Shown piece by piece: positions 30,422-37,221 of a stretch of DNA of 37,221 nucleotides. Both the position numbers and the translations under genes were made by a program. The notes under the pieces were generated by a model, which was not told the DNA's origin, did not search any database, and saw nothing but the letters and a program-made list of their open reading frames with translations. The stretch covers positions 1 through 37,221 of the forward strand of contig JAOUDF010000003.1 of the NCBI GenBank assembly GCA_029859385.1, written 5' to 3'. How positions within the stretch are numbered: position 1 is the stretch's first letter; every line of letters starts with the position of its first letter. The DNA is from Nitrospirota bacterium (GTDB taxonomy: Bacteria > Nitrospirota > JAOUDF01).

Positions 30422-32197
30422 TTACTCCACCGGCGCAAGAGCGGCGATCTGCAACTCCAGCAACTGTTCCGGCGCAACCCTCGACGGGGCCTCGCTCATG
30501 AGGCAGGTCGCCTTCTGCGTCTTCGGGAAGGCGATGACGTCGCGGATGGAGTCGGTGCCCGCGAGAATCATGGTAATGCGGTCCAGGCCGAAGGCGATAC
30601 CGCCGTGGGGCGGAGCGCCGTACTCGAGGGCATCGAGCAGGAACCCGAACTTCAGCCGGGCATCCTCCTCGGAAATGCCGAGGAGTTCGAACATCTTCTT
30701 CTGCACATCCTGGCGATGGATACGGATCGATCCGCCGCCGATCTCGTAGCCGTTGAGCACGATGTCGTAGGCCTTGGCCCGCGCCTTTGACGGGTCGCTG
30801 TCCATCAGGGCCTCGTCGCCGTCCATGGGGGCCGTGAAGGGGTGGTGCATGGCGGCCCAGCGGCGACCTTCCTCGTCCCACTCCAGCAGCGGGAAGTCGG
30901 TGACCCAGAGGAAATTATACTTCGATTCGTCGATCATGCCGAGCCGCTGCGCGATATGGGTCCGCAGATGGGCCAGGGCATCGGCCACAATCTTGGGGTT
31001 GTCGGCCACGAAGATCATGAGATCGCCGGGCTTGGCGCCGAACTTCTGCGCGATGGCATCGATGGTCTCGGGCTTGAAGAACTTGGCGATGGGCGACTCG
31101 TAGCCCCCGTCGACGACCTTGATCCACGCGAGGCCCTTGGCCTTGTAGATCTTCGCCTCTTCGGTGAGGTCGTCCAGCTCCTTGCGCGAAAGGCCCGCCA
31201 TGCCGGGCGCGGCAAAGCCCTTCACCTGTCCGCCCGCCTCGACGGCCGCGGTGAAGACCTTGAAGTCGGAACCCTTCGCCAGCTCCGATACATCGTTGAG
31301 TTCGAGACCGAAGCGGGTGTCGGGCTTGTCGCAACCGTAACGATCCATGACCTCCTGATAGCCCAGGCGCGGGAAGGGCCGGGCGATGTCGATTCCCTTG
31401 GCCGCCTTCATTACCGTCGCCAGCATCTCCTCCATGAGGGCGATGATATCCTCGCGGTCGATGAACGACATCTCGAGATCGATCTGGGTGAACTCGGGCT
31501 GACGGTCGGCCCGCAGGTCCTCGTCCCTGAAGCACTTGACGATCTGGTAGTACCGCTCGAACCCTGCCACCATCAAAAGCTGCTTGAACAGCTGGGGCGA
31601 CTGGGGAAGGGCGAAGAACGAGCCGGGATTGACGCGGCTGGGGACGAGATAGTCCCGCGCGCCTTCGGGCGTGCTCTTGGTAAGGAACGGTGTTTCCACA
31701 TCGACGAAGCCCTGATCGTCGAGAAAACGCCGGACGGTCTTTGCGATGGCATGCCGCATGAAAAGTATCTTCTGCAGTGCAGGACGCCGCAGGTCGAGGT
31801 AGCGGTACTTGAGCCGCGTCATCTCCCCCACGTCGGTGTTGTCTTCTATCATGAACGGCGGGGTCTTGGCGGTGTTGAGCAGTTCAAGACCGTTGATCAG
31901 TACCTCGACCTCGCCGGTCGGCAGGTTGGGGTTGACCGTGCCGTCGGGGCGGGCCTCCACTCTGCCGGTCACCGAGATGACATACTCGCTGCGCAGCTCG
32001 TGGGCCTTTTCGTGGGTGGTCCCGTCTATCTCGGGATTGAACACCACCTGGGTAATTCCCTTGCGGTCGCGAAGGTCGATGAAGATCAGCCCGCCGTGGT
32101 CCCTGCGCCGCTGCACCCATCCCGCCAGGTGCACCACCTTGCCGATATCGCCCTTCCTGAGCTCTCCACACGTATGCGTTCTTTTAATCTGTGCCAA
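30422..32197 (-). CDS. aspS: Aspartyl-tRNA synthetase (bacterial type)
   Basis: This 591-residue class II synthetase charges tRNA-Asp. The anticodon-binding OB fold (about 1-110) is followed by motif 1 (VDVETPFLTKSTPEGARDYLVPSR) and motif 2 (CFRDEDLRADRQPEFTQIDLEMSF). The bacterial insertion (GAD) domain precedes motif 3 (GIAFGLDRITMIL). In the anticodon domain it reads GWVQRRRDHGG with His34. In P. aeruginosa the equivalent His marks a non-discriminating AspRS that also charges tRNA-Asn. This suggests, but does not prove, dependence on GatCAB for Asn-tRNA. It lies between rluB and the LysM lipoprotein gene in a same-strand series. Confidence 0.97.
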   Translation of the reverse strand: MAQIKRTHTCGELRKGDIGKVVHLAGWVQRRRDHGGLIFIDLRDRKGITQVVFNPEIDGTTHEKAHELRSEYVISVTGRVEARPDGTVNPNLPTGEVEVLINGLELLNTAKTPPFMIEDNTDVGEMTRLKYRYLDLRRPALQKILFMRHAIAKTVRRFLDDQGFVDVETPFLTKSTPEGARDYLVPSRVNPGSFFALPQSPQLFKQLLMVAGFERYYQIVKCFRDEDLRADRQPEFTQIDLEMSFIDREDIIALMEEMLATVMKAAKGIDIARPFPRLGYQEVMDRYGCDKPDTRFGLELNDVSELAKGSDFKVFTAAVEAGGQVKGFAAPGMAGLSRKELDDLTEEAKIYKAKGLAWIKVVDGGYESPIAKFFKPETIDAIAQKFGAKPGDLMIFVADNPKIVADALAHLRTHIAQRLGMIDESKYNFLWVTDFPLLEWDEEGRRWAAMHHPFTAPMDGDEALMDSDPSKARAKAYDIVLNGYEIGGGSIRIHRQDVQKKMFELLGISEEDARLKFGFLLDALEYGAPPHGGIAFGLDRITMILAGTDSIRDVIAFPKTQKATCLMSEAPSRVAPEQLLELQIAALAPVE

Positions 32198-32213
32198 GTT
32201 GTCCAGTCTCCTT

Positions 32214-33359
32214 TTATGTCGTCGCCTGCCTGAGCCGCTTCACCTCACCGGGGGTGAGAAACCGCCACGCCCCCAGCGGCAGCGGACCCAGCTCGACGGG
32301 ACCAATCGCCATCCGTTTCAGTTTGAGCACCGAATGCCCTATCTTTTCGCACATCCTGCGCACCTGCCGGTTCCTTCCCTCATGGATGGTGATCTCTATC
32401 CACGAGTTGGTCGCCGTCTTCTTTACCGGCTTTACCGCCGCCGGGGCAGTCATACCGTCAGCCAGCTTTACGCCCTGCCGCAGCTTTTCGAAATCCGCCT
32501 CGTCGAGCACGCCATCCACCTTCACCCGGTAGGTCTTGGCCATCTCCCGCGCCGGATGGGTGACGGCATTGGCCAGGTCACCGTCGTTGGTAAAGAGCAG
32601 CAGCCCTTCGGTCTGCACATCCAGCCTCCCCACCGGTTTTACCCGCATCTTGAGCCCCTTGATGAGGCGCATCACCGTGTCCCGCGCCTCGGGGTCGTCC
32701 ATGGTGGTAATAAATCCCCGCGGCTTGTTGAGCATGATGCAGACCTTCTCTTCGGCATTGATGCGCAGCGGTTTGCCGTTTACCTTTATGTAGTCCCTGG
32801 CGGGGTCGACCTTGCATCCCAGTTCCGCCACCTGTCCGTTGACCGTTACCGAGCCCTCGCTGATCAGCTCCTCGGCGTGCCTGCGGGAGGCTATCCCCGC
32901 CTGCGCCAGCACCTTCTGGAGCCGCTCCAGGCCAGGTTCCCCGGTCGACGCCGGTTTTTCTACCCTGGGTGCAGCAGCAGGACGTCTCCTCGCCGTCATA
33001 GGGCGAGCCCCTTCTTCAGGGCGCCTCCTGCTGAGTGACGGTTTGCCGGGCGACGGCTTGCTCGATTTTGGTGATGACGGGCCACCGGTCCTTTGTCGAC
33101 CCGTTTCCGCCTGTTCCGGACGGGCGGTCCTTCCCTTCGCGGTCTTCGAAGGCCTCCCGGCCGACGGTTTCTCCGCCGATGAAGGGCGACCTTTGCGGTT
33201 GGTCGGCGTCTCTTCCCGGCCCGGCTTCATGGCCTTCCTCGCCTCGTGATATCTGTCCACCGCAGCCTTGATTACTTTTTCCATGCTGCCGGAGGATCGT
33301 CCGGTCGATTTCTTTCCACCGGCTGTTTTCGGCCTTTGACGCGTCTTTGTTGGTTTCAA
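32214..33359 (-). CDS. rluB: 23S rRNA pseudouridine synthase, RluB family, with basic N-terminal extension
   Basis: This enzyme isomerises a uridine in 23S rRNA helix 89. The family core is about residues 143-378: an S4 RNA-binding domain (LERLQKVLAQAGIASRRHAEELI) and the catalytic PVGRLDVQTEGLLLFTNDGD, whose Asp is the nucleophile. The final VRRMCEKIGHSVLKLKRMAIG segment follows. Before it lies an extension of about 140 residues rich in Lys, Arg, Pro and Ser, of low complexity, probably disordered and RNA-binding. The longest frame starts at a TTG (33359); an ATG at 33284 (MEKVIKAAVDRYHEARK) is a credible alternative and neither has a strong ribosome site. The RluB/E/F assignment is by motif; RluB is most likely. 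Confidence 0.88.
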   Translation of the reverse strand: MKPTKTRQRPKTAGGKKSTGRSSGSMEKVIKAAVDRYHEARKAMKPGREETPTNRKGRPSSAEKPSAGRPSKTAKGRTARPEQAETGRQRTGGPSSPKSSKPSPGKPSLSRRRPEEGARPMTARRRPAAAPRVEKPASTGEPGLERLQKVLAQAGIASRRHAEELISEGSVTVNGQVAELGCKVDPARDYIKVNGKPLRINAEEKVCIMLNKPRGFITTMDDPEARDTVMRLIKGLKMRVKPVGRLDVQTEGLLLFTNDGDLANAVTHPAREMAKTYRVKVDGVLDEADFEKLRQGVKLADGMTAPAAVKPVKKTATNSWIEITIHEGRNRQVRRMCEKIGHSVLKLKRMAIGPVELGPLPLGAWRFLTPGEVKRLRQATT

Positions 33360-33383
33360 TTCATTGTCTCGGGAAGATATTCC

Positions 33384-34940
33384 CTACTCCCACTCTATGG
33401 TGCCGGGGGGCTTGGAGGTAATGTCGTACACCACCCGGTTTACCCCCTTCACCTCGTTGATAATCCGGTTGGAAATCCTTGCCAGCAGTTCGTAAGGAAG
33501 GTGCACCCAGTCGGCGGTCATGCCGTCGAGGGAGTTTACTGCCCGCAGCGCGATGGTGTAGTCGTAGGTCCGCTCGTCCCCCATGACACCTACGGTCTTT
33601 ACCGGCAGGAGCACGGCAAAGGACTGCCATATCGACTGATAGAGCCCGGCGCTCTTGATCTCTTCGAGCACCACGGCATCGGCGTTGCGCAGAATCTCAA
33701 GACGGTCGGCGGTTACTTCACCCAAGCAGCGGATGGCCAGACCAGGGCCGGGGAACGGCTGCCGGTTGATGATCTCCTCGGGCATGCCCAGTTCGCGCCC
33801 AACCTGCCGGACCTCGTCCTTGAACAGTTCGCGCAGCGGCTCGATAAGCTTCAGCCGCATCCGCTCCGGCAAACCGCCCACGTTGTGATGCGACTTGATC
33901 ACCGCCGCCGGTCCCTTGACGGAGACCGATTCGATGACGTCGGGGTAGAGGGTTCCCTGCGCAAGGAAGTCGACGGTCCCGAGGCGCTCGGCCTCCCGCT
34001 CGAAGAGGTAGATGAACTCGTTGCCGATGATCTTGCGCTTCTGCTCCGGGTCGGTCACCCCTTTGAGTTTATCCAGAAAGATGTCGGACGCGTCGACATA
34101 GTCGAGGTTCATCCGGAACTGGTTCCGGAAGACATCCTGCACGCGTTCGGCCTCGCCCTTTCTGAGGACGCCGTTGTTGACGAAGATGGAGGTAAGCTGC
34201 TGGCCGATGGCCTGGTGAATGAGCACCGAAACCACCGATGAATCGACCCCGCCGGAGAGGGCGGAGATGACCTTGCCGCTGCCCACCTGGCGACGGATCG
34301 CGTCGATGGTGGTGCCGATGAACGACCCCATGGTCCACTGCCCCGTGCAGCCGCAGACGCCGCGCACGAAGGCCTCCAGAATTTCAGCGCCCCGGGGGGA
34401 ATGCACTACCTCGGGATGGAACTGGATGCCGTAGAAATTCCGTGACGGGTCGGCAATGGCAGCGGCCGGTGAGTTGTCCGTATGGGCTACAACCTTGAAG
34501 CCCTGAGGGGATTTTTCAATCCGGTCGCCATGGCTCATCCATACCTCGAGGGGGGCATTGTCTCCACGGAACGGGGCGAATATCCCCGATGCATCGTCAA
34601 CGCGAAGATAGGCGCGGCCGTATTCCCGCTTGGTCGCCCTCTCCACCACGCCGCCGTTGAGGTGGGTCATGAGCTGCATGCCGTAGCAGATGCCCAGCAC
34701 GGGCAGCCCCAGTTCGAATATCCCCTTGTCGATCATTGGGGCTTCCTTATCGTAGACGCTGGACGGGCCGCCGGAGAGGATGATCCCCTTGGGCGCCCAC
34801 TTTTTGATGGCGTCGAGACCGACGTTAAAAGGGTGTATCTCGCAGTAGACGCGGTTCTCCCGCACCCGCCGGGCAATAAGCTGGGTGTACTGGGAACCGA
34901 AGTCGAGGATCAGTATCTTTTCGGAATGGATGTCGGTCAT
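33384..34940 (-). CDS. guaA: GMP synthase (glutamine-hydrolysing)
   Basis: This 518-residue two-domain enzyme converts XMP to GMP using glutamine and ATP. The class I amidotransferase domain (1-200) has the nucleophile Cys in GICYGMQLM and the His/Glu of FHPEVVHSPRG. The ATP-pyrophosphatase domain begins with the P-loop SALSGGVDSSVVS. The C-terminal dimerisation part ends KPPGTIEWE, the canonical GuaA terminus. It is 87 bases downstream of guaB and its substrate is the guaB product. A repeat hairpin occupies that gap. Confidence 0.98.
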   Translation of the reverse strand: MTDIHSEKILILDFGSQYTQLIARRVRENRVYCEIHPFNVGLDAIKKWAPKGIILSGGPSSVYDKEAPMIDKGIFELGLPVLGICYGMQLMTHLNGGVVERATKREYGRAYLRVDDASGIFAPFRGDNAPLEVWMSHGDRIEKSPQGFKVVAHTDNSPAAAIADPSRNFYGIQFHPEVVHSPRGAEILEAFVRGVCGCTGQWTMGSFIGTTIDAIRRQVGSGKVISALSGGVDSSVVSVLIHQAIGQQLTSIFVNNGVLRKGEAERVQDVFRNQFRMNLDYVDASDIFLDKLKGVTDPEQKRKIIGNEFIYLFEREAERLGTVDFLAQGTLYPDVIESVSVKGPAAVIKSHHNVGGLPERMRLKLIEPLRELFKDEVRQVGRELGMPEEIINRQPFPGPGLAIRCLGEVTADRLEILRNADAVVLEEIKSAGLYQSIWQSFAVLLPVKTVGVMGDERTYDYTIALRAVNSLDGMTADWVHLPYELLARISNRIINEVKGVNRVVYDITSKPPGTIEWE

Positions 34941-34958
34941 GAATTGGCTTTCAAAAAA

Positions 34959-35022
34959 TGTAGGGGCGATCCTTGTGATCGCCCAATCTGTGCTGTGCGG
35001 GCGAATACAAGATTCACCCCTG
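34959..35022. repeat. Twin-hairpin repeat in the guaB-guaA gap
   Basis: GGGCGATC-CTTGT-GATCGCCC (perfect 8-bp stem) is followed by GGGCGAAT-ACAAG-ATTCaCCC (one mismatch). The two units are inverted relatives of each other, framed by TAGGGG and CCCCTGC. This looks like a dispersed intergenic element lodged inside the guaBA operon. Confidence 0.65.
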
Positions 35023-35027
35023 CGATA

Positions 35028-36488
35028 TTATTCCATGCTGTAGTTGGGCGCTTCCTTGGTGATGATCACGTCATGGACGTGACTCTCCCGCAGGCCGGCG
35101 CCGCTGATTCGTACAAACTGGGCCTTGGTGCGCAGATCCTCAATGGTCCCGCAGCCGCAGTAGCCCATGCCTGCCTTCAGGCCGCCCAACAACTGATGCA
35201 CACTGTCGGCCAGCGGTCCCTTGTAAGGTACGCGCCCCTCAACCCCTTCGGGGACCAGCTTGCGCACCGATGCCTCATGCTCCTGGAAATAGCGGTCCTT
35301 GCTGCCCCGCTCCATGGCGCCGATGGAGCCCATGCCCCGGTATACCTTATAGCTTCGGCCCTGGTACAACACCGTCTCGCCGGGGCTCTCCGCCGTACCG
35401 GCAAAGAGGCCGCCGATCATGACCACGCTTGCCCCAGCGGCCAGCGCCTTGGTGATGTCGCCCGAGAACTTCACACCGCCGTCGGCGATGATCGGGATGC
35501 CGTGCCTGTCGGCCTCGCGGGCGCACTCGGCCACCGCCGTAATCTGCGGAACGCCTGCCCCGGTCACCACGCGAGTGGTGCAGATGGAACCGGGACCAAT
35601 GCCCACCTTGACCGCGTCGGCACCGGCCTTCGCCAGGTCGCGGACCGCCTCGGCGGTGGCCACGTTGCCGGCCACGATCTCTATGTCAAACTTCTTCTTG
35701 AGCTTCTTGACCGTCTCGATAACGCCACGGGAGTGGCCGTGGGCCGTATCGACCACGATGGCATCGGCACCGGCCTTTATCAGGGCCTGGGCGCGTTCCA
35801 GCGTCTCTTCCCCCACACCGACTGCCGCACCTACGCGCAGCCTGCCGTAATCGTCCTTGCAGGCGTTGGGGTATTTGATCCTCTTCTCGATATCCTTGAT
35901 GGTGATGAGCCCCCGCAGCCTGAATTCATCATCGACAACCAGCAACTTCTCGATGCGGTGCTTGTGGAGGATCTCCTTGGCCTCTTCCACGCTGGTTCCC
36001 AGGGGAGCGGTCACCAGTTTGTCCTTGGTCATTATCTGCGAGACCTTGATGTTCATTCGCGTCTCGAAGCGCAGATCGCGGTTGGTGAGGATGCCGACCA
36101 GTTTCTTGTTCTTGGTAACGGGGACGCCGGAGATATGGTAATGCCCCATGATCTCGAGGACCTCGCTGACCTTGGCGTCGGGCGATACCGTGATGGGATC
36201 GATGATCATCCCGCTTTCGGACTTTTTCACTTTGTCCACTTCGGCCGCCTGTGCCTCAATGGGAAGCGCCTTGTGGATGAAGCCCAGCCCCCCTTCCTGC
36301 GCCAGGGCAATGGCAAGACGGGCCTCGGACACCGTATCCATGGCCGCGCTGACCAGCGGAATGTTGATGGAGAGGTTGCGGGTCAACCGGGTAGAGAGGG
36401 AAACATCTTTGGGGAGCACCTCCGAATAGGCGGGAACAAGCAGCACATCGTCAAATGTAAGTCCTTCTCTGACAGTACTTTCCAGCAT
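35028..36488 (-). CDS. guaB: Inosine-5'-monophosphate dehydrogenase
   Basis: This 486-residue enzyme oxidises IMP to XMP with NAD, the committed step to GMP. The catalytic barrel is split by two CBS domains (about 95-200; VSPDAKVSEVLEIMGHYHISGVPV and TAPLGTSVEEAKEILHKHRIEKLLVVDD). The active-site loop has the catalytic Cys in GIGPGSICTTRVVTG, followed by IADGGVKFSGDITKALAAGA and the flap segment YRGMGSIGAM. The ATG at 36488 has ribosome site ACGGAGG. A near-consensus promoter lies upstream, making this the first gene of a long same-strand series through rluB, aspS and probably beyond. Confidence 0.98.
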   Translation of the reverse strand: MLESTVREGLTFDDVLLVPAYSEVLPKDVSLSTRLTRNLSINIPLVSAAMDTVSEARLAIALAQEGGLGFIHKALPIEAQAAEVDKVKKSESGMIIDPITVSPDAKVSEVLEIMGHYHISGVPVTKNKKLVGILTNRDLRFETRMNIKVSQIMTKDKLVTAPLGTSVEEAKEILHKHRIEKLLVVDDEFRLRGLITIKDIEKRIKYPNACKDDYGRLRVGAAVGVGEETLERAQALIKAGADAIVVDTAHGHSRGVIETVKKLKKKFDIEIVAGNVATAEAVRDLAKAGADAVKVGIGPGSICTTRVVTGAGVPQITAVAECAREADRHGIPIIADGGVKFSGDITKALAAGASVVMIGGLFAGTAESPGETVLYQGRSYKVYRGMGSIGAMERGSKDRYFQEHEASVRKLVPEGVEGRVPYKGPLADSVHQLLGGLKAGMGYCGCGTIEDLRTKAQFVRISGAGLRESHVHDVIITKEAPNYSME

Positions 36489-36514
36489 GATACCTCCGTG
36501 GTAAAAATTGGTGA

Positions 36515-36543
36515 ATTGTAGCCCAAGAGGTATCGGGCGTCAA
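36515..36543 (-). promoter_or_regulatory. Sigma-70 promoter of the guaB operon
   Basis: TTGACG (36543-36538), 17 bases, TACAAT (36520-36515) on the minus strand. It sits between the rRNA terminator and guaB; the leader would be about 20 bases. Confidence 0.75.
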
Positions 36544-36571
36544 GGTAAAGCACCTTCAAAGGGAGCATGTC

Positions 36572-36609
36572 GAAAAATAAAAAGGCCCATCATTGCTGAT
36601 GGGCCTTTC
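36572..36609 (-). terminator. rRNA operon terminator
   Basis: On the minus strand, 9 bases after the 5S gene, AAAGGCCCATCA-GCAA-TGATGGGCCTTT forms a perfect stem followed by TTATTTTT. Confidence 0.92.
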
Positions 36610-36617
36610 ATTTTAAT

Positions 36618-36733
36618 CCCGGCGACGTCCTACTCTCCCACACCATCGCTAGTGCAGTACCATCGGCGCTGGAGGTCTTAACTGCCGTGTTCGGGATGGG
36701 AACGGGTGTTGCCCCTCCGCCATAGCCACCGGG
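36618..36733 (-). rRNA. rrf: 5S ribosomal RNA
   Basis: The minus strand shows the conserved 5S segments in order: GGTGGCTATGGCGGAGGGG, CACCCGTTCCCATCCCGAAC, CGGCAGTTAAG, GCGCCGATGGTACTGC and GTGGGAGAGTAGG, ending with CGCCGGG. Its termini pair (CCCGGTGG with the 3' CCGGG part). About 116 bases; the ends are good to a few bases. Confidence 0.96.
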
Positions 36734-36811
36734 AATTCCGAATACTACTCAAACCGAATAAGCACATCTGATTTATGCGTTTTAAAAGACCGGATTTTTC
36801 AAGGGCAAATT

Positions 36812-37221
<410 letters not shown>

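Noticed and set aside
30842..32233. A 463-codon plus-strand open frame opposite aspS
   Set aside because: Shadow of aspS; no recognisable protein features.
34482..36521. A 679-codon open frame on the plus strand across guaA and guaB
   Set aside because: It is antisense to two unmistakable genes. Its composition is the His/Gly/Leu-rich pattern of a reverse-strand shadow, and it has no domain or ribosome site.

Overview
The window looks like chromosomal DNA from a deltaproteobacterium of the Geobacter/Desulfuromonas type. This is an inference from gene content and style, not from a database match: fairly GC-rich coding DNA, a complete selC-selD-selA selenocysteine set, a PEP-CTERM protein, a PilZ protein, a guaB-guaA-rluB-aspS block beside an rRNA operon, a dnaJ-hspR-clpB operon, and a near-consensus sigma-54 promoter. 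Most genes are housekeeping or stress genes. The accessory material is a nucleotide second-messenger synthase gene, two probable integron cassettes, a toxin-antitoxin-like pair and several palindromic intergenic repeats.

Layout. 1-1027 (minus): HIT-family protein (runs off the left edge) and a ferritin-like protein. 1152-2250 (minus): a self-contained unit holding a CD-NTase (cGAS/DncV-like nucleotidyltransferase) with its own sigma-54 promoter and terminator and no recognisable effector beside it. 2272-3443 (minus): fused MsrA-MsrB lipoprotein. 3444-4086: a gene-poor AT-rich stretch. 4087-4773 (plus): PEP-CTERM protein; then slyX (minus) and an orphan membrane-fusion protein (plus). 6402-9597 (plus): tRNA-Sec, PilZ protein, selD (itself read through an in-frame UGA) and selA; selB is not in the window. 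9598-10900 (minus): two low-GC genes separated by an attC-like site. 10999-17890 (minus): MFS transporter, lipA, the pyruvate dehydrogenase genes E2, E1-beta and E1-alpha, and superoxide dismutase, with a DUF433/DUF5615 pair inserted between the E1-beta and E2 genes. 18095-18633 (minus): cold-shock gene with a long leader. 18762-21647 (minus): HhH-GPD glycosylase, HExxH protein, glycerate 2-kinase and a DUF1161 protein. 21792-23420 (plus): RqcH/NFACT protein. 23424-24143 (minus): secreted protein of unknown function. 24227-24410: a 48-bp-armed inverted repeat. 24447-28564 (plus): dnaJ-like, hspR, clpB. 28604-36543 (minus): a metal-binding-motif secreted protein, a small membrane protein, a LysM lipoprotein, aspS, rluB, guaA and guaB. 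36572-37221 (minus): the distal end of an rRNA operon (3' part of 23S, 5S, terminator).

How the genes work together. tRNA-Sec, SelD and SelA make selenophosphate and charge tRNA-Sec with selenocysteine, and SelD is itself probably a selenoprotein, so the pathway feeds back on its own synthesis. PDH E1/E2 and LipA form a pyruvate-to-acetyl-CoA module whose first gene appears to be superoxide dismutase. The dnaJ-hspR-clpB operon carries a HspR-type half-operator inside its sigma-70 promoter, consistent with autorepression. GuaB and GuaA make GMP from IMP beside tRNA charging and rRNA modification genes.

The items most worth follow-up are the sigma-54-controlled orphan CD-NTase, the integron-cassette-like island next to selA, the toxin-antitoxin-like pair inside the PDH operon, the in-frame UGA of selD with the bulged tRNA-Sec, and the long inverted repeat upstream of dnaJ.
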